DNA from: Chakrabartia godavariana
Lineage (GTDB): Bacteria > Pseudomonadota > Alphaproteobacteria > Sphingomonadales > Sphingomonadaceae
DNA length: 64,000 nucleotides
Assembly: GCA_005518185.1 (NCBI GenBank)
Contig: RKSN01000002.1
Span: 788,452-852,451, forward strand
Reading direction: 5' to 3'
The notes below the pieces were generated by a model. It made no database searches. It was not told where the DNA came from and saw only the letters and a program-made list of their open reading frames with translations. Numbering within the stretch: position 1 is the stretch's first letter; each line of letters starts with the position of its first letter. Below, in pieces: positions 60,378 to 64,000 of the stretch. Position numbers and translations under genes: made by a program.

Positions 60378-61258
60378 CGCTTGCCGGGATGCGTACCGCC
60401 GACGTCCAGCCGGCCTCGCTTGAGGTCAGCGGAGACCGGGGACAGGAAATTGTCGACGCCCTCAACATCGTCACAGACCGCATGGTCGACGATGTGTCAG
60501 CCGCGCTGACCACGATGGGGCTGACGGTCGCGGTCTCCCCCGACCGGTCGGAGACGATCCGCTTTGGTGACTGGCACGCTGGCCTGTCGCCGCTCTGCGC
60601 CGTCGCCGTGTGCAAGATGCCGCCGCTCAAGGGCCAGATTCTCATTTCGGTGCCGCCCGCGTTGGTCGCGCGGCTGACCGACATCTTCTTCGGCGGTGAT
60701 GGCGAGAGCGTCGCCGACCGGACAAGCTTCACGCCGACCGAACAGCGCATCTTCCTCCGCCTCGCAGACATGCTGGCCGATGCCCATTCGCAGGCCTGGC
60801 CCGGCCCCGCCACACCCGAAATCTCGGCCATTGAGACTGTGCGCAACAATCTGCGCATGGCGCGCGACGGTGACCCGGCCATCATGCAGTCGCTGACGAT
60901 CCAGCGCGGCAAGACGCAACTGGGGCGGATCGAATTCGTCCATGCCGCGCCCCAGTTGCGCGGCATGTTCGGGCCCGATGAGGCAGGTGTCAAAGAACCG
61001 GCAAGCCCGGTCTGGCGCAAGCAGATCGAGGCCGCGATGCTGCAGGTCCACCTGCCGGTGCGGTCGGTCATCGCGCGTCCGGAAATCACCGTAGAAACGC
61101 TTTTCCGCCTGTCTCCGGGCGACATCATTCCCCTCATCCTGCCTCAGACGGTGCCTGTCATCGTATCTGGCAGAGTTCTTGCAAGAGGTTCGATTGGCGA
61201 GGCCAATGGTCGCGCCGCGATCAGAATCGAACAGCTTGAAGAACGGAACAGTGTATGA
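60374..61258 (+). CDS. fliM: Flagellar motor switch protein FliM (short N-terminus)
   Basis: A 294-residue FliM with the CheC-like middle domain (TDIFFGGDGESVADRTSFTPTEQRIFLRLADMLADA) and a C-terminal SpoA domain (QVHLPVRSVIARPEITVETLFRLSPGDIIPL). The GTG start overlaps fliL. The usual N-terminal LSQxEIDALL motif, which binds phosphorylated CheY, is absent: the protein begins TLAGMRTADVQPASLEVSG. Rotational control must differ or use another contact. Confidence 0.9.
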   Translation: MTLAGMRTADVQPASLEVSGDRGQEIVDALNIVTDRMVDDVSAALTTMGLTVAVSPDRSETIRFGDWHAGLSPLCAVAVCKMPPLKGQILISVPPALVARLTDIFFGGDGESVADRTSFTPTEQRIFLRLADMLADAHSQAWPGPATPEISAIETVRNNLRMARDGDPAIMQSLTIQRGKTQLGRIEFVHAAPQLRGMFGPDEAGVKEPASPVWRKQIEAAMLQVHLPVRSVIARPEITVETLFRLSPGDIIPLILPQTVPVIVSGRVLARGSIGEANGRAAIRIEQLEERNSV

Positions 61259-61581
61259 GCGACATGACCGAAGCCCCGGACGCCGGTGCGCGCGCCAGGG
61301 CCCAGGAATTCAGCGGTCCCAATTATGAACTCCTCTCGGGCGTCTCGCTGCGCCTGTCGGTCGAGGCCGGATCGACATCGATGCCGCTGGCAGAATTGCT
61401 CGCCCTCAACGAAGGCAGCGTGGTCGAACTGAACCGTCAGGCGGGTGAACTGCTCGACGTGATGGTCAACGGCACCGTCGTCGCCAAGGGAGAGATCGTC
61501 ACCGTGGATGGCCGCTATGGCATCCGCATTGTCGAAGTCGCGTCCGCCAACCAGCGGGCGGCCGGCGTCGAAAGGCGGTGA
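61255..61581 (+). CDS. fliN: Flagellar motor switch protein FliN
   Basis: A 108-residue protein with the SpoA core YELLSGVSLRLSVEAGSTSMPLAELLALNEGSVVELNRQAGELLDVMVNGTVVAKGEIVTVDGRYGIRIVEV. FliN forms the C-ring with FliM and FliG. Overlaps fliM by 4 nt. Confidence 0.95.
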   Translation: MSDMTEAPDAGARARAQEFSGPNYELLSGVSLRLSVEAGSTSMPLAELLALNEGSVVELNRQAGELLDVMVNGTVVAKGEIVTVDGRYGIRIVEVASANQRAAGVERR

Positions 61582-61582
61582 C

Positions 61583-61846
61583 ATGGGCGAGTATATTCTG
61601 CGCCTCGTCGCGCTGATCCCCATGGTGGGCGGGCTCGCCTGGGGCTCGCTGTGGATGTGGAAGAAGCTGCAGCTGGGCCTGCCCGCGCAGGGCGGTGCCA
61701 AGGACAACAGCCGGTCGCTCCGCATCGTCGAGGTGCTCCCGCTCGGTCTCGGCAGCAAGCTCGCCATTGTCGAGTTTCAGGGCCGCGAACTGCTCGTTTC
61801 CGTGTCCAAGTCTGACGTCCGTCTGATTGCCGACAGCCATGATTAA
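61583..61846 (+). CDS. fliO: Flagellar biosynthetic protein FliO
   Basis: An 87-residue protein with one N-terminal membrane helix (YILRLVALIPMVGGLAWGSLWMW) and a small beta-rich cytoplasmic part (RSLRIVEVLPLGLGSKLAIVEFQGRELLVSVSKSDVRLI). FliO helps assemble the FliP ring. Its stop overlaps the fliP start (ATGATTAA). Confidence 0.9.
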   Translation: MGEYILRLVALIPMVGGLAWGSLWMWKKLQLGLPAQGGAKDNSRSLRIVEVLPLGLGSKLAIVEFQGRELLVSVSKSDVRLIADSHD

Positions 61847-62585
61847 GTTCATCTGCCGTGCGGCAGCCGTCGCCGCCCTGTGCGTCGCGGCGCCCGCCTT
61901 TGCACAGGAAGCGCAGATGCAGGGCGCGCTCTCCAGCCTGGCCGGGGACGGCAAGCCCCTGTCGCTGTCGCTGCAGGTGCTCCTGCTGATGAGCCTGCTG
62001 ACGATCCTGCCGTCGCTTGTCCTCATGATGACGAGCTTCACGCGGATCATCATTGTCCTGTCGATCCTGCGACAGGCGCTCGGCCTGCAGAACACGCCGC
62101 CCAACCAGGTGCTGGTGGGACTGTCGCTGTTCCTGTCCATATTCGTGATGCAGCCGCAGCTGAGCGAGATCAACAAGACCGCCTTCCAGCCCTATATGGC
62201 AAACCAGATGCCGATCGATCAGGGCATCGTCCGTTCGGGCGAGGTGCTGCACGGCTTCATGATGCAGCAGACGCGCAAGACCGACCTGCTGCTCTTTGCC
62301 GATCTGGCCAAGGCCCCCAAGTTCAAATCGCCAAAGGACGTGCCCTTTGCGATCCTGCTCCCCGCTTATGTGACGAGCGAGCTCAAGACCGCGTTCCAGA
62401 TCGGCTTCCTGATCTTCCTGCCGTTCCTCATCATCGACCTCATCGTTTCCTCAGCGCTGATGTCGCTGGGCATGATGATGCTGTCACCGGCGGTGGTCGC
62501 GATGCCGTTCAAGCTGCTGCTGTTCGTCCTCATCGACGGCTGGGCGCTGACGATGGGCTCGCTCGCCGCCTCGTTCGGGACGTGA
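61839..62585 (+). CDS. fliP: Flagellar export gate protein FliP
   Basis: A 248-residue protein with a cleavable signal (FICRAAAVAALCVAAPAFA), then helices with the family marks LLMSLLTILPSLVLMMTSFTRIIIVLSILRQALGLQNTPPNQVLVGLSLFLSIFVM and ELKTAFQIGFLIFLPFLIIDLIVSSALMSLGMMMLSP. Forms the export gate with FliQ and FliR. Confidence 0.96.
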   Translation: MIKFICRAAAVAALCVAAPAFAQEAQMQGALSSLAGDGKPLSLSLQVLLLMSLLTILPSLVLMMTSFTRIIIVLSILRQALGLQNTPPNQVLVGLSLFLSIFVMQPQLSEINKTAFQPYMANQMPIDQGIVRSGEVLHGFMMQQTRKTDLLLFADLAKAPKFKSPKDVPFAILLPAYVTSELKTAFQIGFLIFLPFLIIDLIVSSALMSLGMMMLSPAVVAMPFKLLLFVLIDGWALTMGSLAASFGT

Positions 62586-62589
62586 CACG

Positions 62590-62859
62590 ATGGAGTCGAT
62601 GGAATTCCTTGCAGTCGCGCAGCAGGCGCTGTGGATCCTCGCTTTGGCCTCCGCGCCGATCCTGATCCCGGCGCTGTTGACGGGCGTGCTGCTCGGCATG
62701 GTGCAGGCGGCGACCTCGATCAACGAACAGACGCTCACCTTCGTGCCAAAGCTCGTCGTGACGGCGGCCTGCCTTGCCATCTTCGGCGGCAGCATCCTCG
62801 CCTTGCTCGTCGATTTCACGCAGGATCTGTTCGCGATGATCCCGGACATGGTCCGATGA
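62590..62859 (+). CDS. fliQ: Flagellar export gate protein FliQ
   Basis: An 89-residue protein with two membrane helices (QQALWILALASAPILIPALLTGVLLGMVQAATSINEQTLTFVPKL in one conserved run, and LAIFGGSILALLVDFTQDLFAMI). Family length and the INEQTLTFVPK motif match. Confidence 0.96.
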   Translation: MESMEFLAVAQQALWILALASAPILIPALLTGVLLGMVQAATSINEQTLTFVPKLVVTAACLAIFGGSILALLVDFTQDLFAMIPDMVR

Positions 62860-63635
62860 TCCCATCCGGCCTCATCCAGTTTGAGGCATCGCTCTGGCTC
62901 TGGATTTTCGCAGCGATCCGGCCCGGTGCGGCATTCCTTGTCGCCCCCCTGTTCGGCGCGCCGGGCGTGCCGATGCAGTTGCGGCTGGTCGTCGCCATGG
63001 CGCTGGGCATGCCCGCGCTTGCAGCGGGCCATGTCGCCCTGCCGCCCGATGGGCTGATGTCACTGACCGGGGTGCTGGCCATCGCGGGCGAAGTGACCGC
63101 CGGGCTCGCCCTTGGTCTTGCCACGCAGATCGGCTTTGCCGCAGCCATTGCAGCCGGGGAAACGATCAGCAACGCCATGGGCCTCGGCTTTGCCGCGATG
63201 GCCGATCCGCTGAGCGGTGCGCCCAATCCCGCCATCGGGCAGTTTCTGTCGATGGTTGCGCTCTTCCTGTTTCTGGGGACGGGCGGCCATCTCGCGCTCG
63301 CCGCCATCATTGCGGAAAGCTATGCCGCGCTCCCGGCGGGGCAGGCATGGCTTGGCCATGATGCCGTCGGCAGCCTCGTAGAGTTTGGAGGCGTCATTCT
63401 GGCCGCCGGCGTGGTGATCGCCATGCCGGTCGCCTTTGCGCTGGTCCTTGTGCAGATCGGCATGGGCGTGCTCACCCGCTCGGCCCCGGCACTCAATCTC
63501 TTTGCAGTCGGGATGCCGGCGGCATCGCTTGCCGGGATCATCCTTCTCGCCCTTGCTCTTCCCGCCATGACCGGATCGATCAGCCTCGCGCTGCGCGACG
63601 GGCTGGACATGGCGCGCACGCTCGCGGGGCGCTGA
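62856..63635 (+). CDS. fliR: Flagellar export gate protein FliR
   Basis: A 259-residue polytopic protein with MIPSGLIQFEASLWLWIFAAIRPGAAFLVAPLFG at the N-terminus and AMGLGFAAMADPLSGAPNPAIGQFLSMVALFLFLGTGGHLALAAIIAESYAALP in the middle, both characteristic. The ATG overlaps the fliQ stop. Confidence 0.95.
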   Translation: MIPSGLIQFEASLWLWIFAAIRPGAAFLVAPLFGAPGVPMQLRLVVAMALGMPALAAGHVALPPDGLMSLTGVLAIAGEVTAGLALGLATQIGFAAAIAAGETISNAMGLGFAAMADPLSGAPNPAIGQFLSMVALFLFLGTGGHLALAAIIAESYAALPAGQAWLGHDAVGSLVEFGGVILAAGVVIAMPVAFALVLVQIGMGVLTRSAPALNLFAVGMPAASLAGIILLALALPAMTGSISLALRDGLDMARTLAGR

Positions 63636-63638
63636 TCC

Positions 63639-64000
63639 ATGGCCGACGTCGATCGCGACCAGAAGACCGAAGAAGCGACCGCCAAGCGCAAGCGCGAGTC
63701 GGCGGAAAAGGGCGATGTTCTCGCCTCCCGCGAACTGGCGACCGCGCTTGCGATGGCCTTCGGAACCGGCTGGATCGCGCTGGCCGGAGGCTGGGCCGTC
63801 TCCACCTGGGGGCGGATGCTGAAGGCCGGACTGTCGCTCGAACCCGGCGTGACGCGGGACTTTGATGTGGGGCACAAGGTTACGGAGATGATCGGCCTTG
63901 CCGCGCTGCCGCTGCTTGGCCTGTTCGGCGCGATGCTGCTCGCCGCCCTTGCGGGGCCCGCGCTCCTGGGCTCGCTCGGCTTTCGGGGGGGGGCGATGGC
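63639..64000 (+). CDS. flhB: Flagellar export gate substrate-specificity switch protein FlhB (cut by window edge)
   Basis: The first 120 codons are visible: MADVDRDQKTEEATAKRKRESAEKGDVLASRELATALAM matches the FlhB N-terminus (DxxEKTEEPTxKRxxxAxxxGxVxxSxE), followed by the first membrane helices. The autocleaving NPTH site is outside the window. A run of nine G residues (63985-63993) lies in frame (Arg-Gly-Gly-Ala). Confidence 0.93.
   Translation, partial: MADVDRDQKTEEATAKRKRESAEKGDVLASRELATALAMAFGTGWIALAGGWAVSTWGRMLKAGLSLEPGVTRDFDVGHKVTEMIGLAALPLLGLFGAMLLAALAGPALLGSLGFRGGAM

Overview
This is high-GC chromosomal DNA from an alphaproteobacterium, most likely a member of the Sphingomonadales. 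The pointers are a DivL-type kinase with Tyr in place of His, a complete PhyR/NepR/EcfG/PhyP general stress locus, a permuted two-piece tmRNA gene with tag ANDNEALALAA, PEP-CTERM surface proteins and a sphingomonad-style fliE-flhB operon. Genus cannot be fixed from sequence alone. No plasmid, phage, IS element or CRISPR array is seen.

Layout. 1-7.9 kb: a tightly overlapped leftward operon divL-tsaE-amgK-murU-addB-addA (cell-cycle kinase, tRNA t6A factor, cell-wall sugar salvage, recombination nuclease). 8.3-9.8 kb: ahcY with a palindromic operator candidate. 9.9-12.7 kb: secreted proteins, including a triple tail-collar/PEP-CTERM protein, and YqgE. 12.8-28 kb: a stress island of small genes (lipoprotein, AI-2E-type permease, Cys-rich copper-binding bundle, superoxide dismutase, two hemerythrins, Crp-type regulator, DUF421 protein, PRC-barrel, GlsB-like and PA2169-like proteins) surrounding phyR, nepR, ecfG and phyP. 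28-32 kb: a phospholipase-D-type enzyme and a glycosyltransferase/UDP-galactopyranose mutase fusion. 32.3-37.8 kb: three sensor kinases (two FixL-like, one MASE1-PAS-HWE-REC hybrid). 37.8-44.3 kb: tRNA-Ser(CGA), hspQ, a DUF11 secreted protein, rplU-rpmA, a GNAT enzyme, a lipoprotein, Crp and Rrf2 regulators and ssrA. 44.3-50.9 kb: membrane glycosylation genes. 50.9-52.2 kb: argG. 52.4-64 kb: fliC and a rightward fliE-F-G-H-I-J-K-L-M-N-O-P-Q-R-flhB operon that runs off the window.

The most striking pattern is regulatory. Sites of the form GGAAC-N16/17-NGTT, the known EcfG sigma-factor promoter, stand upstream of about sixteen transcription units between 13 and 43 kb, mostly within 15 kb of ecfG and including phyR and nepR-ecfG themselves. 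The region therefore reads as a self-regulating stress module with its targets clustered around the regulator. One such promoter appears to drive a structured, terminator-ended RNA (or a long leader) in front of superoxide dismutase. Two others lie exactly 8 nt before an ATG, which predicts leaderless mRNAs.

The flagellar part shows two-tier control: a sigma-54 type -24/-12 element before fliE and a sigma-28 type element before fliC in the same divergent gap. All assignments come from reading the sequence and recalling family features; no database search was run.
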